Source of the DNA: Paenibacillus maysiensis
GTDB lineage: Bacteria > Bacillota > Bacilli > Paenibacillales > Paenibacillaceae
Assembly: GCF_000520815.1 (NCBI RefSeq)
Contig: NZ_ASRY01000201.1
Coordinates: 27,334 to 91,333 of the forward strand
Length of the DNA: 64,000 bases
Reading direction: 5' to 3'
Shown: piece by piece, positions 9,133-18,567 of the stretch
How the letters are laid out: each line of letters begins with the position of its first letter
Position numbering within the stretch: the stretch's first letter is position 1
Position numbers and translations under genes: made by a program
Notes under the pieces: model-generated
Seen by the model: only the letters and a program-made list of their open reading frames with translations
Databases searched by the model: none
What the model was told of the DNA's origin: nothing

Positions 9133-9966
9133 TCAGGACAAACGACCATCGTACACAACCTCAGCCGGACCTGTCATATATACATGATTGTCATTCTCGT
9201 TCCATTCGATATCCAGATCGCCGCCCTTTAGGCTGACAATCGCGCGGCGGTCACTGTATCCGTTCAGTACAGACGCTACAAGCGTAGCACAGGCTCCAGT
9301 TCCACATGCCAACGTAGGCCCGGCTCCCCGCTCCCATACTCTCATGTCAATTTGGTCCCGGCTTCGTACCGTAGCGAACTCAACATTTGTTTTTTTGGGG
9401 AACAACGGATGGCATTCCAGCTTCGGCCCCCAGGCTTCCAGATCAAAGCTTGGCGCATCTTCAACATAAATGACACAGTGCGGATTGCCCATAGATACAG
9501 CTGTAAAACGAAAGCCATTGCCTCCAGCTTCGATGGACTGGTTGATGACACTAGCCAGATCCAGCGTAGTAGGAATTTTCAAACCCTCCAGAATCGGCTC
9601 TCCCATATCTACCTTCACCATACGTACAAGTCCGTTCTCTACAGTCAGTTCAACCTTCTGCACACCTGCACCCAGCGTCTCGATCGTAATCTCTTCACGG
9701 TTGATATGCTTGCGGTCATACACATATTTGGCTGCACAACGGATGGCATTTCCACATTGCTCAGCCTCCGAGCCGTCCGAATTGATAATGCGCATGCGGA
9801 AATCCGCTTTTTCAGATGGCAATATATATACCAGACCGTTAGCGCCGACACCAAAATGTCGGTCACACAGCCGAACAGCCAATTCCGAAGCGTCAGAAGG
9901 CAATTCCTGATGCCCAAACCAAACGATAAAATCATTACCCAATCCGTGCATTTTTGTGAATTCCAT
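9133..9966 (-). CDS. dapF: diaminopimelate epimerase
   Basis: PLP-independent racemase that converts LL- to meso-diaminopimelate for lysine and peptidoglycan synthesis. It is 277 residues, and the two catalytic cysteines are present: C71 in EQCGNAIRC and C221 in ACGTGACAT. The N-terminal KMHGLGNDF motif is intact. The ATG at 9966 follows GGGGGGAA. It is monocistronic between a Ca2+ ATPase and a secreted protein, with its own terminator. Confidence 0.97.
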   Translation of the reverse strand: MEFTKMHGLGNDFIVWFGHQELPSDASELAVRLCDRHFGVGANGLVYILPSEKADFRMRIINSDGSEAEQCGNAIRCAAKYVYDRKHINREEITIETLGAGVQKVELTVENGLVRMVKVDMGEPILEGLKIPTTLDLASVINQSIEAGGNGFRFTAVSMGNPHCVIYVEDAPSFDLEAWGPKLECHPLFPKKTNVEFATVRSRDQIDMRVWERGAGPTLACGTGACATLVASVLNGYSDRRAIVSLKGGDLDIEWNENDNHVYMTGPAEVVYDGRLS

Positions 9967-10089
9967 AGCTTCCCCCCGCCATTGCTGCTAATCTCATGCT
10001 CCTTTATGAAGCTTTGATTCCATGATAGCATACAGAGCAAAAAGGGAAAAGTGATACATGGGTGTCTGTACCCGAGTAGAGCCGGAAGC

Positions 10090-12888
10090 TTAAGCCGAAA
10101 ACTTCGTACGTCCCGGAGCTAAGCGGGTATGTCCGCCACGACGATGGTTGCGTCTGCCGCCCCATACGCTTCCCGCCCCCATCAGGAAGGTCGGAATACC
10201 GGCAGCGACAATGGAAAGCGCCCATTCGCGGAAGCCGAGCGGCACCGTTTTGAAAATAGGTTGCAGCACAGGTACGTACATAACCACCAGCATTAGTACC
10301 ACCGATGACAGCACGGCAAGTACGAGATAACTATTTTGAAACGGATTACGGTGGAAAATAGAACGGGAACTGCGGCAATCGAACACATGAATGAGCTGTG
10401 CCAGCACCAACGTAGCGAAGGCGACCGACTGTGCCTTGACCAGTTGTCCTGCGTCATCAGGCGCGATACGCAGCGTCAGCCAGAAAGCCGCAAGCGTACA
10501 TAAGCCGATCAGCAGGCCGCGACTAATGATTTTCCACCCGAGACGGCGGGCGAAAATATTTTCCTTCGCGCCGCGTGGCTTGTGCTCCATGAGATCCTTT
10601 TCCGGCTGATCCACACCCAGAGCCATCGCCGGAAGCCCGTCGGTCACCAGGTTCACCCATAAAATCTGAATCGGAAGCAACGGCAACGGCAGACCCGCCA
10701 TCATTGCGAAAAACATCGTCAAAATTTCACCGACATTGGAGGCAAGCAGATAACGGATAAATTTACGAATATTTTCGTAAATGTTCCGCCCTTCCTCAAT
10801 CGCCGCTACAATCGTCGAGAAATTATCGTCGCTGAGCACGAGCGCAGCCGCTTCCTTGGTCACGTCCGTTCCCGTAATGCCCATCGCAATACCGATATCC
10901 GCCGCCTTGATCGCTGGCGCGTCATTCACGCCGTCTCCAGTCATGGCTACGACATGCCCGCGTCTTTGCAGCGATTTGACAATCCGCAGCTTGTGCTCCG
11001 GGGACACCCGCGCATACACGGAGACAATGTCAACTGCTTTGTCCAGCGCCGCATCATCCATCACAGACAGCTGCTGTCCAGTCAGCACATGCGAGCCGCG
11101 CTGAAAAATGCCTAGCTGCTGCGCAATGGCCTCGGCCGTTGTACCGTGATCGCCCGTAATCATCACGGTGCGGATACCCGCACGTCGGCACTTGCCAATG
11201 GCTTCGCGGGCCTCTCGGCGCGGCGGATCAATCATGCCTGTGAGGCCGATGAAGATGAGCTGATTCTCAGCCTCTTCCACCGAGACGACACGCTCATGCG
11301 AGCGGATATCCCGGTAAGCGACGCCGAGTACACGTAGTGCCTCTGAGGCCATTCCTTCGTTGGCTGCCAGCACCTTTTGGCGCAACGTGCCTGTCAGGGG
11401 AACGACATTTCCTTCCCATAAAATGTAGGAGCACTGACCCAACAGCACATCCGGCGCGCCTTTGGCAAAGACGATCTGCCCTCCCTGATGCCGTACAAGT
11501 ACAGACATCCGTTTCCGCTCCGAGTCAAAAGGAAATTCGCGTTCCCGTGTATACAGCTCATACAGCCCTTGGCGCGTAACCCCGCCCTTGGCGGCTAACG
11601 TGACAAGCGCCCCCTCCGTCGGGTCGCCTTTCAGCTCCCAAACAGCGGTCGGCGTCACCTCCTTGGCTTTCTTTTTCGAACGCAGCTCATCCATGTCGGC
11701 TTGAACAATTTCCGCGTTGTTGCATAGCACGCTTGCTTGCAGCAGTCTGCGAAGTGATTGTCCGTTTTTGAGATCCGCAGGAGTATCCCTGTCCATAATA
11801 TGTCCGTGCGGGTCATAGCCCTCTCCCGTCACTCCCCAGAAGCGACCGTCCACCCATAGCTTGGTAACCGTCATTTTGTTCTGGGTCAGCGTACCCGTTT
11901 TGTCGGAGCATATGACAGACGCACATCCGAGCGTTTCAACGGAAGGCAGCTTACGCACAATCGCCTTGCGTTTGATCATACGCTGCACGCCCAAGGCGAG
12001 CGCAATCGTCACAATGGCAGGCAAGCCTTCCGGTATAGCCGCTACAGCCAAGCTCACCCCGGCCAGGAACATACTCATCGCTGGCTGTCCATGCAGGATA
12101 CCTGCAACGACGACAAGCACCGTTAACGCCAGTGCTACGATGATCAGAATTTTGCCCAGTTGCTCCAGTCTGTGCTGTAGCGGGGTCTCCTGAGACTCCG
12201 TATTTTGGATCAAGTCTGCGATTTTGCCCATTTCCGTATTCATGCCTGTACGAATAACGACCCCCTGAGCTGTACCTCTGGTTATCATGGTGCCCATAAA
12301 GCCGATGTTCTTTTGATCTCCCAGCGGTACCTCGGCAGCATGAATAGGGCGGCAATGCTTGCTCACTGGAACCGATTCGCCAGTCAGGGCGGATTCCTCC
12401 ACATCGCAGCCGTTCGTGCTCAGCCATCTTATATCCGCGGGAATACGATCGCCGCTTTCCAATAGCACGATATCACCCGGTACCAGCTCTCTGGCCTGAA
12501 TCTGAATCCGTTTGCCTCCCCGCAGTACTTTAGCGGTCGGAGCGGACAGCTGCTTCAAAGCTCGAAGTGAACGTTCCGCTCTAAACTCCTGCACAAAACC
12601 AAGAATTCCATTCAGCACAACAATAGCAATAATGGTAATCGCATCCAGATATTCACCGAGCAGGCCGGATATCAGTGTGGCTCCCATCAGTACGAGCATC
12701 ATAAAATCCTTGAACTGATTCAGCAGCAGCAGGATCGGCGAGACACGCTTCCCCTCACTCAGCTCATTCCATCCTGACCTTTCTCTTCTTTCCGCGAGCT
12801 GTTCCTCCGAAAGACCCTGCTTCGGGTCGACTTCCAGGCTTGTTGAAAGCTGTTCATTGCTTAATTGGTGCCAGTGTGTTTGTTCCAT
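10090..12888 (-). CDS. yloB: cation-transporting P-type ATPase, SERCA-like Ca2+ pump
   Basis: Membrane P2-type ATPase that probably exports Ca2+. It is about 932 residues from ATG 12888. Cation ATPase N-terminal domain at 1-75, TGES in the actuator domain near 169, PEGLP in M4 at 286-290, phosphorylated aspartate D329 in SDKTGT, and the TGDGVNDAPA hinge. The C-terminal NLVTDGLPAMALGVDQPEKD is typical of Ca2+ ATPases. A TTG at 13008 would add 40 residues without a good ribosome binding site, so the ATG is preferred. B. subtilis YloB sits next to yloA (rqcH) as here. GC content is higher than its neighbours. Confidence 0.93.
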   Translation of the reverse strand: MEQTHWHQLSNEQLSTSLEVDPKQGLSEEQLAERRERSGWNELSEGKRVSPILLLLNQFKDFMMLVLMGATLISGLLGEYLDAITIIAIVVLNGILGFVQEFRAERSLRALKQLSAPTAKVLRGGKRIQIQARELVPGDIVLLESGDRIPADIRWLSTNGCDVEESALTGESVPVSKHCRPIHAAEVPLGDQKNIGFMGTMITRGTAQGVVIRTGMNTEMGKIADLIQNTESQETPLQHRLEQLGKILIIVALALTVLVVVAGILHGQPAMSMFLAGVSLAVAAIPEGLPAIVTIALALGVQRMIKRKAIVRKLPSVETLGCASVICSDKTGTLTQNKMTVTKLWVDGRFWGVTGEGYDPHGHIMDRDTPADLKNGQSLRRLLQASVLCNNAEIVQADMDELRSKKKAKEVTPTAVWELKGDPTEGALVTLAAKGGVTRQGLYELYTREREFPFDSERKRMSVLVRHQGGQIVFAKGAPDVLLGQCSYILWEGNVVPLTGTLRQKVLAANEGMASEALRVLGVAYRDIRSHERVVSVEEAENQLIFIGLTGMIDPPRREAREAIGKCRRAGIRTVMITGDHGTTAEAIAQQLGIFQRGSHVLTGQQLSVMDDAALDKAVDIVSVYARVSPEHKLRIVKSLQRRGHVVAMTGDGVNDAPAIKAADIGIAMGITGTDVTKEAAALVLSDDNFSTIVAAIEEGRNIYENIRKFIRYLLASNVGEILTMFFAMMAGLPLPLLPIQILWVNLVTDGLPAMALGVDQPEKDLMEHKPRGAKENIFARRLGWKIISRGLLIGLCTLAAFWLTLRIAPDDAGQLVKAQSVAFATLVLAQLIHVFDCRSSRSIFHRNPFQNSYLVLAVLSSVVLMLVVMYVPVLQPIFKTVPLGFREWALSIVAAGIPTFLMGAGSVWGGRRNHRRGGHTRLAPGRTKFSA

Positions 12889-13116
12889 TCTCCCCAATTC
12901 CCTCCCGGTCAGATAGTCCGTTTCCGTCGGTAGTGCGTAGGATGGCTGCCCGTTATTGCGTTTTTGTGCCCCGAATGCTGATAAGCTGGACAGACTTTCT
13001 AGATTCAATCTATTCGGACAGGACCTGAAATATCACAATGCCGCTTAAGTTTTGTCCCAAAGTTATGTATCATAGAAGGAAGGCAAAAATATTTGCTTCA
13101 AAGGAGAACAGACATT

Positions 13117-14862
13117 ATGGCATTGGACGGAATCGTAACCCGCGCTATCGTACACGAGCTGCAAGGCATCCGGGGCGGGCGCATCAATAAAATACATCAG
13201 CCAAACGATCACGATATCTTACTGAATCTGCGGGCTCAAGGTGGGAGCGTCAAGCTGCTGCTGTCGGCCAACCCGACATTCCCGCGTGTACATTTTACAG
13301 AACAAAGCTTTCTCAATCCGACGGAGGCCCCTATGTTCTGTATGCTGCTTCGTAAGCACTGCGAAGGTGGTATCATCGAGAAAATAACTCAGGTAGGTAT
13401 GGAACGTATTATTCACATGGATGTGCGTCAGCGCGATGAGCTGGGGGATATTTCACTCAAGCGGATTATCATTGAGCTGATGGGCAGACACAGCAACATT
13501 ATTTTGCTTGACCCGGAAACAGGCGTTATGCTGGACGGCATCCATCATGTCACACCGTCCATCAGCAGCTATCGGATCATCATGCCAGGCTTTCAATACA
13601 CGGAGCCTCCTGAACAAAACAAGCTGAATCCGCTGGAAACGGAAGAAACGGCTTTTGCATCCTCATATCAGACAGCTATCGAAGCCGAAGAAGCTCCCAA
13701 ACGCTGGATCGTGAACACCTTTACTGGACTGAGTCCCCTCATTGCCGAGGAGATGCTGACCCGAGTTTCCAACGAAGCACCTGCTGACGATTATCGTCCG
13801 CTGTGGAATACATTCAGTCACATCATGGACGACGTGCGGAATCATCGTTTTCAGCCGGTATCCGGTCTGAACGCACAGGAAAAAGTGATATTTTCAGCCA
13901 TTCCCCTCACGTTGATTCAAGGAGAGCGCAAAGAATACACTACGATCAGCGAGTGTATGGAGGACTTTTTCGGTGAAAAAGCAGAACGGGATACGGTCAA
14001 GCAAAAGGTCAGCGACCTGCTGCGCTTCCTGCAAAACGAACGGACCAAAAACGTAAAAAAACTCGACCATCTGCATCAGGATTTAGCTGAGGCGGAGGAT
14101 GCCGATCAATTTCGCATTTATGGGGAGCTGCTGTTCTCTTCGCTGCATGAAGTGAAGAAGGGCGACAAGGAAGTGACGCTCACTAACTTTTATGATGAAG
14201 AACAGCGTCCGATGACCATCCCGCTGGACCCGTTGCTGGGCCCATCGGATAATGCGCAACGGTACTTCAAAAAGTACAATAAATATAAAAACAGCCTGGC
14301 TGTCATTGATGAACAACTGGAGAAAACACACGAAGAAATTCGGTATATGGACAATCTCCTACAGCAACTGGCTCATGCCTCCATGAACGATATCGAGGAA
14401 ATACGTGAAGAACTGGTTCAACAAGGCTATCTCAGAGACCGGGTCAAAAAAGGGAAGAAAAAGAAGAAAACTGACCGTCCAACCTTACACGTATATACGT
14501 CATCCGAAGGCATCGAGCTGCTGGTCGGCAAAAACAACTTGCAAAACGAATATGTAACGAACCGACTAGCCGGGCCTAATGACACGTGGCTGCATACAAA
14601 GGATATTCCGGGGTCACACGTCGTTATTCGCGCCGAGCAATTTGGAGATGCAACGCTGGAGGAAGCTGCTCAGCTCGCTGCCTATTTCAGCCAGGCCAAA
14701 CAGTCCAGCAGCGTGCCCGTAGACGCCACCTTAATCCGGTATGTGCGCAAGCCTAGCGGAGCCAAACCCGGCTTTGTCATCTATGATCATCAGCGTACGC
14801 TCTTTATCACACCCGATGAGAATCTGGTCAAAAAGCTGCCGAATCGCATCAAAAACGGCTGA
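13117..14862 (+). CDS. rqcH: ribosome quality control protein RqcH (NFACT family)
   Basis: Bacterial Rqc2/NEMF homologue that binds stalled 50S subunits and directs C-terminal alanine tailing of the nascent chain for proteolysis. Formerly annotated as fibronectin-binding protein. It is 581 residues: the NFACT-N domain starts MALDGIVTRAIVHEL, a long coiled coil spans about 290-440 (with a KKGKKKKK stretch near 445), and the NFACT-R domain follows (DTWLHTKDIPGSHVVIR, then VRKPSGAKPGFV). The ATG at 13117 has AAAGGAG upstream. It diverges from yloB. Confidence 0.95.
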   Translation: MALDGIVTRAIVHELQGIRGGRINKIHQPNDHDILLNLRAQGGSVKLLLSANPTFPRVHFTEQSFLNPTEAPMFCMLLRKHCEGGIIEKITQVGMERIIHMDVRQRDELGDISLKRIIIELMGRHSNIILLDPETGVMLDGIHHVTPSISSYRIIMPGFQYTEPPEQNKLNPLETEETAFASSYQTAIEAEEAPKRWIVNTFTGLSPLIAEEMLTRVSNEAPADDYRPLWNTFSHIMDDVRNHRFQPVSGLNAQEKVIFSAIPLTLIQGERKEYTTISECMEDFFGEKAERDTVKQKVSDLLRFLQNERTKNVKKLDHLHQDLAEAEDADQFRIYGELLFSSLHEVKKGDKEVTLTNFYDEEQRPMTIPLDPLLGPSDNAQRYFKKYNKYKNSLAVIDEQLEKTHEEIRYMDNLLQQLAHASMNDIEEIREELVQQGYLRDRVKKGKKKKKTDRPTLHVYTSSEGIELLVGKNNLQNEYVTNRLAGPNDTWLHTKDIPGSHVVIRAEQFGDATLEEAAQLAAYFSQAKQSSSVPVDATLIRYVRKPSGAKPGFVIYDHQRTLFITPDENLVKKLPNRIKNG

Positions 14863-14954
14863 GAAAAACCGGGAAATATTGTAAACCATTATCCATTCAG
14901 GAACGCCCGCCTCGAAACACAGCATAGCGGACAAGTCCCTTGAATCGACCCAAG

Positions 14955-15008
14955 GCCCCTTATCTTGTGCAAACCACACTTCATGTGTGCAAGCACAAGA
15001 TAAGGGGC
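14955..15008. repeat. perfect 16-bp inverted repeat with nested hairpin between convergent genes
   Basis: The arms 14955-14970 and 14993-15008 are exact reverse complements (GCCCCTTATCTTGTGC). The 22-base loop holds a second stem, CACAC/GTGTG. It lies between rqcH (+) and the PHP gene (-). There is no strong T-run on either side, so it is an atypical bidirectional terminator or another structured element. Confidence 0.85.
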
Positions 15009-15033
15009 TATTAGTGTTAGCCAATATGTGCAC

Positions 15034-15903
15034 TTACTTTTGTCCAACAGCAGCCTTTCTCAATTCCTCCACAACCTGACTCTCCACAGTGCGGCTGCCC
15101 AGATCACCGTGAAAAATGACGCCTTGGCGCGCACCATGAAAATCCGAGCCACCAGTCGGGATCAGCTCGTAATGTGCCGCCATCGCGGCGTATCGACTCT
15201 CAGCCTCCGCATCATGGTCTGAATGTCGCACCTCCAGGCCCGCAGGCTTTGCCTCCTCTACAATGGAGCGAACCAGCTCATCATTGCCATACAATCCAGG
15301 GTGAGCCACCACAGGTACCCCGCCTGCTTCCCGAATCCAGCTTATGGCCTCCGCAGGCCCCACTCGGGGCACAGACACATAACCGGGCGCTCCCTCTGCC
15401 AAATAACGGTCAAACGCATCCCTCATATCCTTCGCATAGCCTTTTTGTACCAGCGTATCCGCCATATGCGGACGTCCAATGCTTTCATCCGGGGCCAGCG
15501 GCCTGCCCATCGTAGCTACCACCTCATCGAGTGTGATTTCCACACCCAGGCTACGCAGCCGACTCAAAATCAGATCATTGCGAGCATCCCTCGCCTGACG
15601 CAGCTTTTCCAACCGCTCCAAAAAAACTTCATTACGGTAATCCATAAAATAACCGAGTATATGAATATCCTTACCGCCTGCCCGTGTGCTAATTTCCACA
15701 CCCGGCACCACTGTAATGCCCAATCGCCGCCCTTCCTCAAGAGCTTCCTCCAGCCCGGCTACCGTATCGTGATCCGTAATTGCAACCCCTGCCAGTCCTT
15801 TTTCCTTGGCCCAACGCACATTGTCCGCTGGTGGCTGCATTCCATCAGATGCCTGAGTGTGAGTGTGCAAATCGTATCGTCCCGAATTCGTATGCTCCTT
15901 CAT
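15034..15903 (-). CDS. PHP-domain phosphoesterase, nucleoside bisphosphate phosphatase/RNase AM-like
   Basis: Metal-dependent phosphoesterase of the PHP superfamily. 289 residues with the metal-binding motifs in order: DLHTHTQASDG (about 13-23), ITDHDT, GVEIS, HILGYF, VAHPG and GGSDFHG near the C-terminus. The layout matches the YciV/TrpH group, whose members hydrolyse 3',5'-nucleoside bisphosphates or trim short RNA 5' ends. The exact substrate is inferred. Its ATG overlaps the stop of the upstream LysR gene by one base, so the two are co-translated. Confidence 0.88.
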   Translation of the reverse strand: MKEHTNSGRYDLHTHTQASDGMQPPADNVRWAKEKGLAGVAITDHDTVAGLEEALEEGRRLGITVVPGVEISTRAGGKDIHILGYFMDYRNEVFLERLEKLRQARDARNDLILSRLRSLGVEITLDEVVATMGRPLAPDESIGRPHMADTLVQKGYAKDMRDAFDRYLAEGAPGYVSVPRVGPAEAISWIREAGGVPVVAHPGLYGNDELVRSIVEEAKPAGLEVRHSDHDAEAESRYAAMAAHYELIPTGGSDFHGARQGVIFHGDLGSRTVESQVVEELRKAAVGQK

Positions 15904-16859
15904 TACGCATTCTCCTCCTCTTTCATCTCTGCAAGCTCGTTCACCGTATCCCCGGACACATCCGTTCCCTGATCATGACGACGCAAGAATGACAGAAAGG
16001 TTACCACCGGAATCGGCAGCAGTGCTGATTTCAGATGGATGGCATAAAACTCGCGTTTGAAGGTGATATCGGAAATATTTACAATTTTAAGCAATCCGAG
16101 TGTAACCTCATGCTTCACCGAAGAAGGCGATAGCATCGTAATGCCTAATCCAGCCTCAACTGCCGATTTGACCGCTCCAGTGCTGCCCATCTCCATAACG
16201 ATGGAAAGTCGGGACGCATCAACACCGCGGCCTTTCAGCTCATCCTCTATCACCTGCCTTGTACCTGACCCCTTTTCTCTTGCTACAAAAGGATGCTTAA
16301 ATACATCCTCCAGAACTACCTTCTTGGCCTTGGCCAGTACATGTCCCGAAGGAACAATCAGCTTCAGCTCATCCTGCATCACAGGCTCCACCACGATATC
16401 TGGGTGCTGAATCGGTGCCTCAATTAGCCCCAAATTCAACTGATGCTTTAAAATATCATCCATAATTTGAGTCGTATTCATTACATTCATCGCCATACGT
16501 ATATGAGGGTACTCCTGACCAAACGGCCCCAGCATTCTCGGCACAATATACTCGCCAATCGTAAGACTTGCCCCAATATGTAATCTTCCCTCCAGCATGT
16601 GAGTAAAAGCAGACATCGCCTCATCAGCTTCGCGGATAAGCTGCATGCTTTTTTTCGCAAAAGGCAGCAGTGTCGCTCCTGCCTCCGACAGCTCGATTTT
16701 TTTGGTGGACCGATGCAGTAGCTTCGTACCAAAATAATCTTCCAAAGACTGAATTTGCATCGTCACGGCAGGTTGCGTCATATGCAGCGCTTGTGCCGCT
16801 GCCGAGAAGCTCCCCCGCTCCGCTACCGTATAAAAAATATGTAGCTGATGAAAGTTCAT
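15903..16859 (-). CDS. LysR-family transcriptional regulator, CysL/YeiE-like
   Basis: 318 residues. The N-terminal winged helix-turn-helix (about 1-60) includes FSAAAQALHMTQPAVTMQIQ. The effector-binding half begins near 90 with LHIGASLTIGEYIVPRMLG, a pattern typical of the CysL/YeiE subgroup that responds to sulfur compounds or sulfite; that assignment is inference. Unlike most LysR regulators it is not divergent from its likely target: it is transcribed with, and overlaps, the PHP phosphoesterase gene (TAATG). Confidence 0.88.
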   Translation of the reverse strand: MNFHQLHIFYTVAERGSFSAAAQALHMTQPAVTMQIQSLEDYFGTKLLHRSTKKIELSEAGATLLPFAKKSMQLIREADEAMSAFTHMLEGRLHIGASLTIGEYIVPRMLGPFGQEYPHIRMAMNVMNTTQIMDDILKHQLNLGLIEAPIQHPDIVVEPVMQDELKLIVPSGHVLAKAKKVVLEDVFKHPFVAREKGSGTRQVIEDELKGRGVDASRLSIVMEMGSTGAVKSAVEAGLGITMLSPSSVKHEVTLGLLKIVNISDITFKREFYAIHLKSALLPIPVVTFLSFLRRHDQGTDVSGDTVNELAEMKEEENA

Positions 16860-16972
16860 ACTGACAGCCCTCTCCCCTCTGATGTTCTTATTTTAACATA
16901 AGAATAACGTCTGTCGAAGAATTTCCAAGAAAACACACTGAAATTAGGGGTTTTTTATTATAGATACTATAC

Positions 16973-17005
16973 AAAAAAAAAGTATGCAGTTGATTCCTGC
17001 ATACT
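16973..17005 (-). terminator. intrinsic terminator after the 17053-17490 gene
   Basis: On the minus strand AGTATGCAG pairs with CTGCATACT across a 7-base loop, followed by nine to ten Ts. Confidence 0.9.
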
Positions 17006-17052
17006 TCTGCTAGATAAAATACTTGACGATATGCCTTCCGCCAAATCAACGT

Positions 17053-17490
17053 CTATTTCCGCTTGCGAGTGCTTTTCATCAGTGTCATACGCCGCGAATG
17101 GCGCAGCCAGGAATAGTATGACTTCAAATCCCGCAGTTCAATGGTCTCTGACATCCGACCCAAAAAGGTAATGACAATCATTTTGTGGAGCGGGTTACCC
17201 GCAATATCCATTTCGCCAGGCAACTCACCAAACTCGGCCACGACCACCAGGTCACCATCAATTAAATATACATCCTCTTCGTTGTGATAATAGGACTCCA
17301 TCCTGTTTTGCTTTAGACATTCCCAAAGCCAGGCGGCGATATGATTCGTTTCGGACTGTTTCTGTTCTATACGGTCTAAGTAGCGTGTTTTCGCATGATT
17401 TGTAATCACAATATCGGCGACCTTCTTGTCGCCCATCTCTACGTAGAACGGCTCGTATGTACTCCATCGCTGCATTGCCTTGTCACGCAC
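17053..17490 (-). CDS. conserved hypothetical protein, no recognised domain
   Basis: About 145 residues if it starts at GTG 17490, which has GGGGAG 9 bases upstream. A longer frame to 17592 lacks a ribosome binding site, and ATG 17475 is a third option. The protein has mixed charge. It contains ITNHAKTRYLDRI followed by strands ending in HKMIVITFLGRMSE, and an arginine/lysine-rich tail (RRMTLMKSTRKRK). NHAKTRYLDRI is loosely like DUF4258-type proteins, but I would not assign a family. It is monocistronic with terminators on both sides. Confidence 0.75.
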   Translation of the reverse strand: MRDKAMQRWSTYEPFYVEMGDKKVADIVITNHAKTRYLDRIEQKQSETNHIAAWLWECLKQNRMESYYHNEEDVYLIDGDLVVVAEFGELPGEMDIAGNPLHKMIVITFLGRMSETIELRDLKSYYSWLRHSRRMTLMKSTRKRK

Positions 17491-17656
17491 GGGATCACTC
17501 TCCCCACCAGATAGGTCTTTATATCTACCAATATATTCATATGTTACCTCAATAGACCCGGGACTACAAGTTACAAAATTGAAGTTTATCACTAATTTTT
17601 AAAGATAATTTTAGGTCTATCAGCATTAAGACTATTATGCAAAAGTCCTGACTTTA

Positions 17657-17690
17657 TAAAAAAAAGCCAGCCCAAGGGCCGACTTTTTTA
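17657..17690 (-). terminator. terminator after ylbG
   Basis: A near-perfect stem (AAAAGCC-GCCC / GGGC-GGCTTTT type, with one wobble) is flanked by an A-run on one side and a T-run on the other. It ends the ylbF-ylbG unit on the minus strand and could work in both directions. Confidence 0.85.
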
Positions 17691-17720
17691 AGAAAAATCG
17701 AAATTCACACCATTTAAAGA

Positions 17721-17981
17721 TTATATTTCATACTCTTTTAATTTTTCCTTATCGTCGTTATACTCCGTCCTGATCTCATTTCGGAAGGAGCGTTCGACCT
17801 TGCGCACATAGGAAAGCCTGCGAATATTTTTAACGGTATCCTCTGCCCGATCTGCATTCATATAAATGACAACATAATGCATACGCCTCGAAATATAGTG
17901 GACATTCCCGTATTTCTCCAAATTGCGGGCAGCCTTGATATCGCTTACCCAAATGATGTACCCTGTCCGCTCGGCAAACAT
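17721..17981 (-). CDS. ylbG: YlbG family protein (DUF2129)
   Basis: Small cytoplasmic protein of the UPF0298/YlbG family, function unknown. About 86 residues with the family core GYIIWVSDIKAARNLEKYGNVHY then SRRMHYVVIYMN. The start at ATG 17981 gives GGGGAG at 9 bases; ATG 17990 is the alternative. It lies 39 bases downstream of ylbF, the same pairing as in B. subtilis. The rsmD and coaD genes that follow ylbG there are absent here. Confidence 0.9.
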   Translation of the reverse strand: MFAERTGYIIWVSDIKAARNLEKYGNVHYISRRMHYVVIYMNADRAEDTVKNIRRLSYVRKVERSFRNEIRTEYNDDKEKLKEYEI

Positions 17982-18020
17982 TCGCTTCATCTCCCCTCCA
18001 TTCGATATCATCCCTGTGGC

Positions 18021-18461
18021 CTATCCGCAGGAGCACTTGCCTCCGCTACCGCAGCCACCCTTTTTCACGTTCGGATCATTGCTCGGCACCTTAATGGTGT
18101 CAGACACAGAATAAGCAATCGTTTCGGACATGGCATGGAGCATATCATCCAACGCCCTTTCTGCCCGTTTGAACTCCTGAACCTCCTGAAATTGTTCAAG
18201 CTCCAGTTCGACAGCCTGCACTGCATCCTTCGCTTCATGAAAGTTTGGGTGAAAATGCCCAAAGCGTTCCGTTTCCGCGAACAGCTCTTTTTTGGCATCC
18301 AGCTTGCGTACACACGCCTGAATCGACGGATTCAATTCCACACGCTGTTTCCAATATAAATAATCCGATACCTCAAAGGACCGGTTGACCATATCGCCCA
18401 ATTCATAGGCGTTAATAAGCACTTCTGCCATATTGACCGTATTCAATTCGGCTACGCTCAT
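18021..18461 (-). CDS. ylbF: YlbF/RicF family regulator, Y-complex subunit
   Basis: In B. subtilis YlbF (RicF) forms a complex with YmcA and YaaT that carries Fe-S clusters and directs RNase Y processing; it affects competence, biofilm and sporulation. The 146-residue protein is mostly helical with a coiled-coil middle (FHEAKDAVQAVELELEQFQEV). It ends in a cysteine tail, GGCGSGGKCSCG, the position of the Fe-S ligands in RicF. The ribosome binding site is GTGAG, 9 bases from the ATG. It is first gene of a two-gene unit with ylbG. Confidence 0.92.
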   Translation of the reverse strand: MSVAELNTVNMAEVLINAYELGDMVNRSFEVSDYLYWKQRVELNPSIQACVRKLDAKKELFAETERFGHFHPNFHEAKDAVQAVELELEQFQEVQEFKRAERALDDMLHAMSETIAYSVSDTIKVPSNDPNVKKGGCGSGGKCSCG

Positions 18462-18567
18462 GAATGTTCATCTCACTTTATATAAAGTTCTACTGGTAAA
18501 GTAGACTCATTTATCATACCACATCCTTCTTTTGAGAAGAAGGAGTTTCATGCACATCCTGGCTCTT

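Noticed and set aside
14863..14954. Possible third copy of the palindromic repeat (a TAGCGG...TTGAATC stretch near 14926-14947)
   Set aside because: Only short scattered matches to the 27.8 kb element; not above what chance would give.
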